DNA from: Membranipora membranacea | Lineage: Eukaryota; Bryozoa; Gymnolaemata; Cheilostomatida; Membraniporidae | DNA length: 60,000 nt | NCBI GenBank assembly: GCA_914767715.1 | Contig: OU612067.1 | Coordinates: forward strand, 21,366,162-21,426,161 | Direction of reading: 5' to 3' | Shown here: one piece after another, positions 47,524 through 59,900 of the stretch | Position numbering within the stretch: the stretch's first letter is position 1 | How the letters are laid out: every line of letters begins with the position of its first letter | Position numbers and translations under genes: made by a program | Notes under the pieces: generated by a model | The model's input: the letters and a program-made list of their open reading frames with translations, nothing else | What the model was told of the DNA's origin: nothing | The model's database searches: none

Positions 47524-49023
47524 AATGATTGTTGGCCAGCAATAACAATCGCCAAACAACCTAGTTGATCTTATGCTAAACCAGTTTATGTGAAATAAAG
47601 AATGTTTCTGATGGGTTATGAGAAGCAGCCTACAATATTGGGTTTCTATTTATGTGTTTTAAATAGAGGAATGGGGCTGATAGTTGATAATAATACTGTA
47701 CAAATATTCACCATGCAATAATAACATCAGCAGCGTTCTCATTGGCTACCGCTGCACTACAATCAGTGCATACAATTATACCAGCTGTTGTTTACCAATA
47801 ATGTTGATTCAGACATGTACATGCTGATGGAAATAACATTCATATTGCACAGAATTTGATCATCACCTGAAGAACACAAAACAGTGAAGGGTACGAGTAC
47901 ATCTACATAACAGGCTCACAAACTCATGAAACTTAAGTCAACTTCTCAATAACATGTTCTGACCAAAAGAAATAAGCAAATGCTAGTTCCGAATGTGCTT
48001 AGCACCTTTATAGCGAGGCTAGATCGAACAAAAAGTAGCTGTGATCCTTTGACTTGCTTTAGTCACAACTTTGTTTTATGATTTTCAAAAAGTTAATTGT
48101 TATCAAAGAGAACTCCTTAATATTAGCATTGTGACAAAAGTTTATGTTCACACCATTTAATTCTAGAGCTGGACTGCGAGATTTATCTCATTTGGTGGAG
48201 AAGGGATCTATTGTTTTTTGGTAGGATTTAGGGATGAGAGTTCTTTGCATTGCCTAGAAACTCTTTCGGCCTAATGGAAACAATTAGACAAATCATAATT
48301 CCAAAAAACACAACCAACAATGCAAGAGTCATCAGCATATTTTGATATAATAATATTACTCTGTTCTGAATTAATCCTATAAGTGTACCCTGAATATAAG
48401 GGCTGGGGTCCAACTCTGATGCTAAACTAGCCCATGATAATGCATGACTACCCTTGAAAGTATTTATGAAATTAAGAACAGAATTCCATATTCTTTTGAC
48501 CACTATAAAAGCTTTTCAATATTTGTCCGCCTTGTTGAGAGGCCACATCAAGTTTTTATATCAAGATATCTGTTCCGAAATAATTATTAGATAGCGCAAG
48601 CTATGATTGAATAAGCATTCCATATGACATTGAACCCGTTTTCATTATGGATGTTTCTGAATGTAAATGAAATTTCTGGGTAAAAAATAATTTTGACTCT
48701 TTTTCATATAATAGACAACGTAGTGAATGACTTGTAGAAAAGGAAATTAATTTCATGAAAATCAATTTGAAGGGTATTACAATAGACCTTTTTTTGGATT
48801 TTGCTATAATGATAGATCTCAAAATGGCAAGAATACCTTTAAAACAGGTATTCTGCATGAGCAGAAATATAATTTGGTTTTATGAACGAAAACAGATCCA
48901 ATTTGAAACTCTGCATCGCGTTTGTTTGGACATTGCTACAAACTTATGGTCTCACCAGGTTTGAGTTGAATGGGGTTGTGTCAGGAATTGTCCCTTATTA
49001 TAGGGGGGGGGCTAATCAGATGA

Positions 49024-50721
49024 ATGCAAGTTGTCTTTTCAATGTCGGTAGGAAGACAATTCACTCTGTATTTTTTACAGCTGATGTTGAAATATCCTGC
49101 TGATTCCAACATTATTGGTCATCAAATTAGGTCAACCAGAAACATCTCTGTTTCATTCATAAAAATTGTTATCTGATTATCGAAGTGGAGATTATGTTGT
49201 ATTATTGGCCACAGATTTGGATAAACATGTCCAAACTCGTCAAATATCATCATATAACAAAGTTGAAATCATAGCTCACACCTTCCAAGGAATATAGATA
49301 TGGAATTCAAAGGGGAAAAGTGATAAATTGTGATTTAAGAGGTGAGTCAACCCCAGAGAGCAAATTTGCTTCCCGTGTTCTGTAAGTCTACTTTGAGAGG
49401 TGATACAGTTGTTGCTATGGTAGCTAAGTTGAAGAGCAACATCACGCCGCTGTTATCAGTTGGATTACTAAAATAATTGATAAACAATCAAGGCTGAGGA
49501 CTTCTATATTTTCAGAAACATAACGGCATATCATAACACGTTTTGTCATTGAGAAAACAATCAAACATCCCCTCTGATAGAAATGAGAGCTTGTAGAGGT
49601 TGATGGTTTATCAATTACACATTGGTCACGCCGCTGTCATGAGGAGTCAATGCCACAGATACAATAAATAACGTCAGGTGCTCAAATCGTGTTAGATAAA
49701 TTACTAAATGCACAGATGAGCTGAGGAGCGAATAATACTTTTCTTTACACGGTGGTGTCCACTCCCAAAGTCTTTGTAGGAGAATATTTTCTCTATATAT
49801 ATACATTTTGAAGTCTCTAGAATTGATAACAAGGGTTTTTCATGCTGTCAGAGTAGAATTCAGCAGTGAGGACACCCAAAAGGAACCTCATGTCTGGCAC
49901 ATAATTATGCGTCTCTTCATCGTGCAAAAAAAAGCACTCAGGAGCAAAATTGAAGGAATATGATGTTGAATAATTCAACCTCACCTTCTTTATGAACCGT
50001 TATTCAAAAATCAAGAAGAAATCCATCTCTATGCTACAGCTGCCTGAAAGTTCCCTTTCCAGCAAAATACGTTACGTCCTTTATTCTCATAGAAATATAC
50101 TCCTACCTAGATGGTCTTCCATATATGCCAAAATCAACTAAATCGGACAATTTTGTTTTGTTTTTGTTTTTTTGGCGTTATTATACCTTATCTGAGAAAA
50201 AATCAAACATCCCTAATTTTGGATAGTATAAATTGATATTTTATTTTTCCTGCATTGGTAACAGCATCAACAACTTCCAGATTTTATGTAGTGTTGAAGA
50301 GACTCAAAATTTTATTACAAATAATAAATAATTTGAAATAAAAGAGTTTAATGGAATCTCCACCATATCATAGATACTTGTGAAACTGTTTCTCACTCTA
50401 AGCTTTCATTGGTTATATCGACAAGACACTCAGCTAGAGTTACGAGCGGTACATGATTATTGTATTCCAACGGATTGAGAAAACTAAGTCAGAAGGATAT
50501 CAATCAGCTACCGGACATGATACCTATATTCTCAGGAATATTTTTCCCAGCGATAAAATCAAGGTAATTGGGAAACATGAAAAATTATTGCAACTGTCAC
50601 AAAACTACAGGGATTATAATGGAGTAGATAGAGTTAAATTGAATCGAAATTATGGGAAACGTAATACCCAAATTCCACGCAGTAAGAATACACAAAACTA
50701 AAGAAACATATCTATATCCGG
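49024..50721. other. Gene-free stretch with the tail of the duplication
   Basis: 49027-49203 matches 15752-15931. The rest has no recognised feature. An 82-codon frame near 50453 (+) has no recognisable domain. Confidence 0.4.
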
Positions 50722-51765
50722 TTAGACCTGGACATCAATCTCAAACAGATTAAGTGCATAATTCACGTCAACTGCTGTGATTCTCACATATCTGCCCTCT
50801 ATGGGAGTGTAACACAGGTGCAGTCTTATCGGAGGCTGACCTCCTGGTGAATATGAGCATGCTGAGTCTGAGAGACGCTAGCCAAATCTTTCTGTTTCCC
50901 GAGTCAAAGCTATGGATATCAATGCATTCTGAAACAATGAGTTTTATGGATATTAAAACATCAGTCCAATATTTTCAAAAATCGTTTAAAAATCAAAATT
51001 TAGTGACTAAAGAAGAATATGTATCAAGGAACTCAGCAATTGTCATACAAACTGTGACATTCATGAAATATTAGATTCAGACCGGGATATATTGGAAGAA
51101 GACCAAAACAGTATACTTATGTAAATTTTAATGTCAGAATCTGGTTGTTGCGAAACCTTTAAAAGAAAATCAGGTCCATTTCAACATTTACCGGGATTGA
51201 GACATGTTTGATCAAGACAATAGGTCACGGCAACATAAGGTAACGACTGCACACCCATTGTATAAGACACTTCACTAAAATCGCCAACCACGAACATCAT
51301 CCTCTCAACTCTCGCATTAAGATAAATAGAAACAGAAAATCTGCTCAAAGAACAAAGATTGATGAATATCAGCTATCAAAGTATGAAACCTCCAAGAGAC
51401 AAAAGATCTTTTTTGAACTATATATGCGATTTTTCAACTAATGCAACTATCCTTTAATTTTGTTTTATTTATTATGTTTAAATATGCACCATACTTTCGA
51501 CACTATTAACCTGTTAAAGGACGGATATTAGAAATTAGGTGATAAACAAACTTCAAATTTCAAAAAAAGGTACCCGCGGTCTTTCCAACACGGTTCCAGA
51601 TTTTCACTCCTCTCACTGCAGCCGGATAAACCAGATTGATCTGTATCCACGGGGATATCTCATCTAGAGTGTGACAAATATTTGGCGGACCATGATTACC
51701 ATCAATTGATTAAGAACTAACATACAGGGCCCGTGTAGTTGACATCTCTGCAGTAACATTCGCAC
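50722..51765 (-). pseudogene. Pseudogene G of the B/F lectin subfamily (exons 2-3)
   Basis: Exon 2 (51765-51574, 192 nt against 207) has good splice sites and encodes GANVTAEMSTT, then a stop where SEVIDG/SEAIDG has glutamate, then SIDGNHGPPNICHTLDEISP, WIQINLVYPAAVRGVKIWNR and VGKTA. Exon 3 (50928-50722) encodes NALISIALTRETERFG, then a stop where FGER has glutamate, then RLSDSACSYSPGGQPPIRLH, LCYTPIEGRYVRITAVDVNY and NLFEIDVQV. Both stops can arise by one G-to-T change from a GAA/GAG codon. Exon 3 also lacks about 18 nt at its 5' edge. No PAN exon was found upstream to about 54 kb. It is more diverged than any intact copy, so it is an old member. Confidence 0.85.
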
Positions 51766-54700
51766 CTACAGCATGATAAAAACATGCAAAAGATATTTTA
51801 ATAGCCAAAACATGACCAAAGGGTCATGTTTGAGAAGTGCATCTTTTCGAGAGGAAATGTTGAGATAAACTTGTTCTCAGATGACTTGATGTTCGATAGC
51901 ACCGACTTCCACTACCTATGTTGTTTGTGGTATGCATTGGTTGAGTAGATGTCAGTCAGCCACAAATAATAATATGTCAATGTATGTGTGAAATTGCAAA
52001 ACTTCCCCCTTTGAATATTACACTTGTGTATTGTTTTAAAGTGTTTGTAAAAGAACAGGGTTCTTGGTATCATCTTTGAGCTTGAAATGAGATTGAGACA
52101 GCTATCACACATGCATTTGCATGAAAAATAAGTCTTCAGGGTTACTTGGTCTGGTAGGTTTGCGGGTTATAAGTTAACACTATTGAGTTGCCTACTCATG
52201 CACAGCCCAACTTGTCCAGGCGATTTGTAATGAGCCTATTATGGGGGAAATACAGTAATATTAGTGACTATTGTGGTTAGATAACAACTTTTGCAAATAC
52301 ATGACAAAGTCACTCACAAGTCTGTCGATGACATAAAAGTTCAAATTTAATGAGTTGAGACCGCTAATCAAAACAACCTTCATTTCTGTTATGAGCCCAT
52401 GTTGAAGAAGAGATTAGAAGAACCACTGTACCAAAGATTATAAATACTGACTGTACACTACAATCAATGACTATGACCTATTCCCTGCCCACAGCTTTTC
52501 AAGCGAGTGAGTTTCATTTCATACCGCTGCGCTTGTTTACTCTGTTTGAATAAGATTACACTGGAGCAATGGATTCTTCTTGCTGACAAAGCCTTGCTTA
52601 TTTCAGATTTACCTAAAAATGGGCCATACAATGCTTTATGGTTAGTACCAAATCTTGCGATAATATCCAATACTAGCCCCCCAAATAAGATCCATAGTGA
52701 TGAAATAACTCAAAAACTCGACAAATTAATTTCCTTTGTGACTGATGTGTGCTTTGACATAGGTTCTCATATGGCCTGCTGCACTCAGTCAGTTATATTG
52801 ATAGTCCATGTTTAGATGTGCTGGGTATCTGTGATGCACAGATGGACAAGATCTGATGTAAAATAATATAGAAAGTTTCTCAAGGTATTCCACTGCTTAC
52901 ACGATTATCAATACTCCTCTCTTTAGGAGGCAGTCAAATTCATTTACATTTTTTATCACCCTGAAGTCCGAAATAACTAGATTACAATTTTATTTACTTC
53001 AATTTACTTTGTGACTTGTAAATTCCAGTTTTTGATGTAAACAACAAAGTTTACCCGAGAAAATCTTGTGAGTCCAAACAACAGAATATTTGCAAAAATT
53101 GTTGTAAAGATTCTCAAAACTTCAAATCACTCAGTATTAATCATCGCATGCTTTGGATTTTAACATCATCCTAATGCCTGAAATGTCGAGATTTAAAAAC
53201 AAATTATTTTAGATATTTGTGCAAATTAGAAAAACATCCAGTCTACTGTGTAAATTTTGTATCTTTCATTGAAATTCTATTGAAAGCTACTAATCATAAA
53301 GCATAACGACTGAAGACAGAGTTTGATTGGAATGTCATATCTTAGTATTTATAATCTTCAATACAATCCATGTAGCCACAATCTCATTTATTCATCGAAT
53401 AAATATAAACAAAACCTTGAAATACTTTAGCCATGTATTGATCTGCCTTTATATTGCCAATTTCTATCTTGAGCAGTAACCATGGTTAACAGAAAATGTT
53501 GTATCTGTCAAAGCACTGTGGGTTATTTCCAGTGGCCGAAATCATACAGATTTAAACTTGAGTGGTGTGACAACCTCAGATATATGTTCCTTCTGATAAT
53601 CACATGGACTCGACGTCAATTTGCAAAAAATGCCTCCGAAATGATATTCAATCTTGCTCTCACTAGAGCTGTTAATCTCCCTGTAATTTTCATTCTCACC
53701 GTCGGATGAGCTTGAGCTGTAATTTTTTGCTATGTTCGATTTAGATCGTTAGCTTTGTCATTGAATTATGAAATGTCATACACTATCCCATTTTACCAGC
53801 TAAACCGCATGGGACAGATAAATAATGCCTTGTATTCACTCATTCATTCAATAGATAAATTCTGCGTGTTTTGATATCACATGCAGAATATCAAAACCAC
53901 TGTGTCATAACAATAAGCCTTAGTTACAAAGTACTGTATATTCCCATTGTCGCATTTACAGCAGCAAACAGGATAATTTCTATATCAACATCAGACGCAA
54001 TAAGAACATCCAATATTATAGCTAGCATCATCAGTACACTCAACCTCGACTCGAGGACACGCAGTTACCAGCTAGTGCATATCACCTCGAATCAGGGACA
54101 GGCAAATATATTCAAATCTAAATTCTATTCTTAACACCGGTGTCACCTTAACGCCAGAACCGTGACAACCATGACAATGCAGTGAAGGTGGCGCCAACAG
54201 AGATAATCCAGGATTAGCATGATGTGTAACTTACACCAACCATCACTTGCGGCCGATCAACCCACGCTTGCGGCCGATCAACCCTCTTTTTGCGGCAATT
54301 GAGTAATGTGTTTTATTCTTGTTTTTGCTGGTGTACGTCAGCAGTTTTTCTAAGGTGTCTGGAACCATGCTATATAAGAGCATGGTACACCAATGTAAGG
54401 GTCTCTTTGTTTGCAACTTCATTTGGAGACAGGTCAGTTTTTTTTAAACATGAAAGTTCTATGAGTTATTATTATAATATTTTCATTTATTGTACGTTAG
54501 TGATATTTATAGGGAAATAGAACTGCCTTATTATTTAATAATGGCACAGTATAACATTTGGTCGGATTATCTATACCATCATCTAATTGAGTTAAATGAA
54601 TTAAAGCCAGCATGCATGGCATCATTAACTAGAGAGCATGACTTGTAGAAATAAGACGTGCATTGTTAAGTTGAATTGCGTTTAATGTTAAACTTGATAA

Positions 54701-56104
54701 GAATTAAAAGGCATGCTCTTGAGTCAAGTGTTTAACCTCGAATAAATGAGATCACAATTATATAAATAAGTCAGTGTCACATAGTGAGCATCATCATACC
54801 GAGCTCGTGAGCACAGATCTCAGTAGCGGAGAGTTAATGTGGTGACTCCATAACCCGGAATCCCACACCATTATAATCTGAGGTACTAAAAAGGTACTAT
54901 TTTCAACAAGTGATCACAACTCCAAAGGAAAAAAATAGTAGCTTTTTAGTACCTTCTCATCCCAACTTTGAGGGCAAATAAGTCTTAACTGGGCCACAGG
55001 CTGCTTTTGAACATAGAATAATGTTCTAAACTAGACCGAGATCTCTAGAATGATACCAAAAAACCTGATCCTTTACAAACACTTTAATGTTCAATGATTG
55101 CTCATATAATATATAATATATATTTACCATTTTTGTGTCTTTGTTATAATATCGAATATTGAATGAATTAAATCTTATGAGCTCATGCCTCGCCAGGTAG
55201 TTGTACAATTCCATTTTTTGTTGAAATATTATCTTAATGGGGGAACAGGTGGACATTATTTTTCTGCATATCCCTCAAAAAATGGTGTCGGAGGTACAAA
55301 TATCCCATGTCAATGTCATGTCAAATTAACATGATCTAAAGCTACAGCTTATAATGAAAACTTATCATCAAATATTATGACTGTGAGAGTGAGTTTCATT
55401 TCTTAACCAAAACTATGGTCAGTGAGACTGAGAAGGAACAGAAAGTAGCTGGAAAGTAAAAGCTACTCAGAGATAACAGAAACAGAGTCAGTCAGTCATC
55501 ATCAGTATATAAAGTGGTTACTTGCTTGCTGTTGTGTCATAACATATCCAATGAAGCAAACAATAGTGATTTCTCTTTCAAATTTGGGTAGTACTTTATG
55601 TTGTTGGATGTTTTTAGGACTAGATGACGATAAAATAATGATAATCATAGGGTTGCTGGAGACAGGGATACTCCATTGTGAAAGCTAGCTCAGTGGAACT
55701 CAAAGCTGCGAATTGTTAGGCAAAAAACGATGGATTGATGGTGGTAATTTAGCAAGCTAACCAATCAGGATAGAGGGCTTGCTAAATAGCATTAATAAAA
55801 TAAGAAATTTTTGTGCATGGTTCGGGCTCAAATGGAAAAGCTTTTATGATTGACTGACGGTGCATAAATATCAATGATTAAACACAAACATGATGTCAGG
55901 TCTCAACAAAAATGTGTAGATTTAAAAAGAATAATAGACTGCATAGCTCCTGTGGAAAATCACATGAATATTAATTTGTCCCCAAGGTGACATTTCAGTA
56001 AACTCACAAATTTCCCTCGCCAAAAAAATGTGCACCTCTTTCTCTTTCCCCGTATCCTCATCTCTTCCACCATTCTAATATTCTCTCCCTACTCTCCTGA
56101 CGCA
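51766..56104. other. Long gene-poor stretch
   Basis: No confident gene over about 4.3 kb. A 75-codon frame at 53482 (+) with a Kozak-like ACCATGG starts MVNRKCCICQSTVGYFQWPK and has WCDNLR, which faintly resembles the start of a THAP zinc finger but lacks the second Cys/His pair. At 54245-54284 GCTTGCGGCCGATCAACCC is repeated twice in tandem. Around 54755-54870 a TATATAAATAAG and a TGGTGACTCC motif resemble an LTR end with a primer-binding site, without further support. Confidence 0.4.
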
Positions 56105-56142
56105 GAAAAGAAAATTCCAGCCTCGAGAAGGCTACATGACCG

Positions 56143-57755
56143 GCAGGGACCAAACCCCTCGGGAAGTTTCTGTTGTGAATTCGGATAGGAGTACATTTCT
56201 GCTGGCCCCGCGTCAACTACTACGTGTTGGTGCCTGGAATGTCAGGACCATGTATGCGGACAGGCGCATCGAGCAGGTGGCGAGAGAGTTCCGGGGTTCT
56301 GGGTATAAGTGAGAGCAGATGGATGGGAGAAGGAGAGGAGAGATTGGAGACTGGAGAAATAGTGTTGTACTCGGGGAGGCAAGATAATCAGCACCATCAG
56401 GGTACAGCTTTGATGTTGACCTTGGCCTTGACCTTTGGCGAGAAAGAGCTTGAATGATTGGAAGCCAATCAATCCGCGACTGATGACAACTAGATTCGAG
56501 GGAAAATGCACCAACCTAAGTATCATTGTTTGTTATGCCCCGACCAACGAGGCAGAGGATGAGAAAAAGGATGAGTTCTATATGTCCCTACAGAAGGCTA
56601 AGGATGAGGTCCCCAGACATGACATGCTTATGGTTCTGGGAGATCTCAACGCACAAGTTGGAACGGTCAACATAGGGATGGAGGATACTTTAGGGCAGCA
56701 TGGAGCTGTGGCGGCGAACTACAATGGAGAGAGGCTTATACAGTTTGGAAGAATAATTGGCATGGTGATTGGGGGTTCTATTTTCCCTCACAAAGATATA
56801 CACAAGTTAACGTGGCGTTCCCCTCGCGGACAGCTAACGCAGATAGACCGTTTGCTGATAAACAGGAAGTGGAGGAGATCCCTGCATGATGTGAGAGTGA
56901 TGCGATCTGCAGATGTGTATAGCGATCATTATCTGACCCTTGGAAAAGTGCGGCTCAAACTAGCGGGAAAGTGTAGAGCGCCGAGTCTAAAGGGTAAATG
57001 GAATCGCAATCTACTTAAACTGACGAAGATAAAACAGAGGTTCACAGCAGCAATGGAGAATAAGTTCACTCAACTTCAGGACTAACCGGAAGATACTCCT
57101 GTTAATGAAAGATGGACTAAGATCATGGAAGCATACCATGATGTTGGAGAAGAGATAGTAGGAAGAGAAAAACACAGGAAACCTGCACACTGGATGTCAG
57201 AAAGATCACGGGAGTTGATAGAACGAAGACAGGAAGCAAGGCGTAAAGTCTTGGGCAAGAGTACAAAGAATTTGCGAAGCTAGTCAAAAAGAGTGTGCGG
57301 AAAGACAAGAGGGACAACATTGAAGATATGGCAGGAGCTGCACAAGAAGCTGCTGACATGGGTCAGATGAAGGCAGTGTACGATATCACGAGAGAGCTGA
57401 GCGGAACGAGGCGGAAATCAACTGCTAGACTCAAGGACAAGAATGGTCAAATAGTTGTTGACCCCAAAGAACAAGCAAAGATCTTGACAGCGCACTTTCA
57501 AGAAGTTCTCAATCAAGCAGAGCCTGAGAACCCCTTGGATATATCCAGCACAGGTACGGCTTTGGAGATAGATGATGATCCACCCAGTCTTTCGGAGATT
57601 GAAGAGAATATCAAAGCCTTGCGCAATGGTAAAGCGCCAGGATTGATGAGCTACCTGCAGAGTTTTTATGCTGTAACAGTAGCTCATGCGCAACAGAACT
57701 TGAGACTCTGTTCGTGGGTATATGGAGAGAAGAAGACATCCCAATCGGAGTGCTG
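56143..57755 (+). mobile_element. Non-LTR retrotransposon fragment 1: AP-type endonuclease and linker, frame-shifted
   Basis: An AP-like endonuclease domain is spread over three frames: VGAWNVRTM (56226), GVLGISESRWMGEG, then after a frameshift CYAPTNEAEDEKKDEFY, MLMVLGDLNAQVG, HKLTWRSPRGQLTQIDRLLI and SDHYL. It is followed, past stops and a frameshift, by a linker with ITRELSGTRRKSTARLKDKN and IKALRNGKAPG, the entry to a reverse transcriptase. The frame then reads IWREEDIPIG, after which the family's expected RT does not continue. The element is dead and broken at about 57755. Confidence 0.8.
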
Positions 57756-59174
57756 AAGCAACTCCAATCACTTGATCGCACTAAAGGTGCGGGACCTGAC
57801 GGACTCTCCTCTGCCTTGCTGAAGTTTCTGGCGAATTTTATCTACAAACCATTGTCATTAATCTCCCAATATTCTCTTGATACAGGTGCTGCTCCTGACG
57901 ACTGGAAGCTTGCAATTGTCATTCCAACCCACAAGAAAGGCTCCCGCAGTAATCCGCTGAATTGCCGACCAATCTCTATGAGCTGCATTACATCTAAAAT
58001 ACTAGAACATATTCTATGTCATGACATAAACAATTTCCTATATAATAACAATCTGCATGTAGAATGCCAGCATGGATTTAGAAAGCAACATGGCTGCAAC
58101 ACCCAGCTTCTTACAACCGCAACAGACCTAGTGGAAGCCCATGATCAGAACATCTCGGTTGATCTAGCAGTCCTTGACTTCTCGAAGGCTTTTGATGTCA
58201 TCTCGCATCCAAAACTTCTCCTCAAGATGAAAGCCTTAGGAATCCATTGATCTACCTGCAACTGGATATCTGAATGGTTATCCAACCGGCTACTCACAGT
58301 GACAGTTAATGGTGTCCAATCTTCTTTGCATCATGTTACCTCTGGTGTGCCCCAGAGCAGTGTTCTGGGGCCCCTCCTGCTTTTATTGTATATCAATGAA
58401 ATGCCATCTTGTGTCCATTTTTGTAACCTTAGATTATTTGCAGATGACTCTTGAGCTTTTCACCGAATACAATCACAGGTGGATGTGGATCATATGCAGA
58501 GCGATCTTGATCGACTAATTGAGTGGGCTAACACCTGGCAGATGAAGTTCAATGTGGATAAGTGTGAGCACATGAGAATACAGCGTCAAAAAAATAACTC
58601 AACCCAGGCTAGTTACATGCTCAACAACTCCAAGCTGACTCAAGTCTCCAGTATCAAATATCATTGTGTACATATAGATGACCAATTATCCTTCAACAAA
58701 CACATCAGGGAGATATGTAAAAAAGCCACTCAAACACTTCATATGTTGATGAGAAATTTGAAAAAAGCTCGTACAAAATCCAGATCTATTTGCTATAAAT
58801 GTATTTGTATACGCGTCTCAAAGCTGGTCGCCTCACTTGGTGAAACACATCGACACTATGGAAGCGATTAATCGGAAGGCTTTCAGATGGGCTGATCACA
58901 AAAGAAGTCGGATCATATCAGTGATCTCACGTCTCAGTTCGATTGGCAGACTCTAGCTGAAAGACGACAAAATTCCGATCTGAAATTGTATTTCTAAATC
59001 ATTGCAGGTTCAGCAGCTGTTGATGAAAGCAAAGTCTCCACAAGCCATATGCACGATCACAACACCCGGACAGGTTCTGTTGTTGGTACAATCAACACCA
59101 ATGTGAAGAAATATGCTTTCAAACAGCGAGTCTACCGATATCTCAACCCAGCTATCCATCAAACTGATTTATGA
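57756..59174 (+). mobile_element. Non-LTR retrotransposon fragment 2: CR1/Jockey-like reverse transcriptase
   Basis: From about 57750 the sequence encodes a different reverse transcriptase: AGPDGLSSALLKFL, NCRPISMSCITSKILEH, ECQHGFRKQHGCNTQL, AVLDFSKAFDVISH, then across stops SGVPQSSVLGPLL, LFADDS (catalytic Asp pair near 58440), MKFNVDKCEHMRI, LSFNKHIREICKKATQTLHM, SWSPHLVKHIDTMEAINRKA and a C-terminal KYAFKQRVYRYLNPAIH ending at 59172. Several stops and frameshifts make it non-functional. Residue patterns match CR1/Jockey-type LINEs. Its 5' part and own endonuclease are absent. Confidence 0.8.
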
Positions 59175-59900
59175 TATTTATGATAACTGTATATGTTGTT
59201 CGTTGTTCGCATTACTATACCCCTTGTTGCTCATTTATTTATTGATCGTTATTGTACTACTGATGACTCATGATATTGTTTACTGACTTATGACTCACAC
59301 CACTGACTACTCTCATCGACATACTGGACTGTCCTACGTCATTGTATATTAGCCATCCTACTCTGTTTGTTTGATTATGCATTTGTTACCGTGTTTCCGA
59401 GGGTACCCAGCCCCCCTCCCAGTGCTCAGCTCCTGGCGCCTTGTTGTGGGTGATTTTGGTGTATGGGCAAGGACCTGTTACCCTGATCTGGTCTCGAGTG
59501 TGGTGTGGCCTGGTGTCTGATAATCCACTGGAAACCCCTACAGTGTTGTCCAAGATCACTAACAAAAGTTGTCTGTTAATTTCTCCTTATCCTCCCCCTT
59601 ATATGTTAACAACCCACTGCTGAAAACCCTGCGATTGTGAATGTGACGCCAAAACCCTCCTTGAATTGATCCCTTGCGAGTTGTGGCTGTGAAGCTATAC
59701 AAAATACCTAACTGTTACATCTCCGATGACTGATATAATGTTCTTTACATCCAGATAATCAAGTCTCACTCTGTTATCACTACACAGGACATCGCCCTTG
59801 AAAGGAGACAACTACTCTGACGGCGATCAACCTATCGGAAGAATCGGAAGATCATACTCCTTCATTTCTATCCTTAGTAGATTTCCGGCTGGCAGCAGAT
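59175..59900. other. Probable 3' tail of LINE fragment 2, then unassigned sequence
   Basis: After the last coding motif comes AT-rich sequence with many TGACTCA/TGACTCATGA-like words, and from about 59395 a more GC-rich part. No gene was recognised. The end of the LINE cannot be placed without other copies. Confidence 0.35.

Larger units (their letters stand above)
38497..49023 (+). repeat. Segmental duplication block 2 (genes E and F)
   Basis: The partner of 3193-13323. The block is a mosaic upstream of gene E: 38497-38905 matches only block 1, about 39007-39600 matches only the D unit, and from about 39700 all three agree. From 43870 to 47640 it is almost identical to block 1 at 8160-11940 (offset 35709 over most of it). 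A further match, 49027-49203, continues with 15752-15931 of block 1 after the insertion there. Confidence 0.85.

Noticed and set aside
53482-53709. Possible THAP-type zinc finger start (MVNRKCCICQSTVGYFQWPK)
   Set aside because: The second Cys/His pair and the typical downstream motif are missing and no donor follows. The resemblance rests on a few residues.
54139-54870. Possible solo LTR with TATA-like TATATAAATAAG and a TGGTGACTCC primer-binding-like motif
   Set aside because: No second LTR, polypurine tract or gag/pol similarity is visible. A retroelement database search would be needed.
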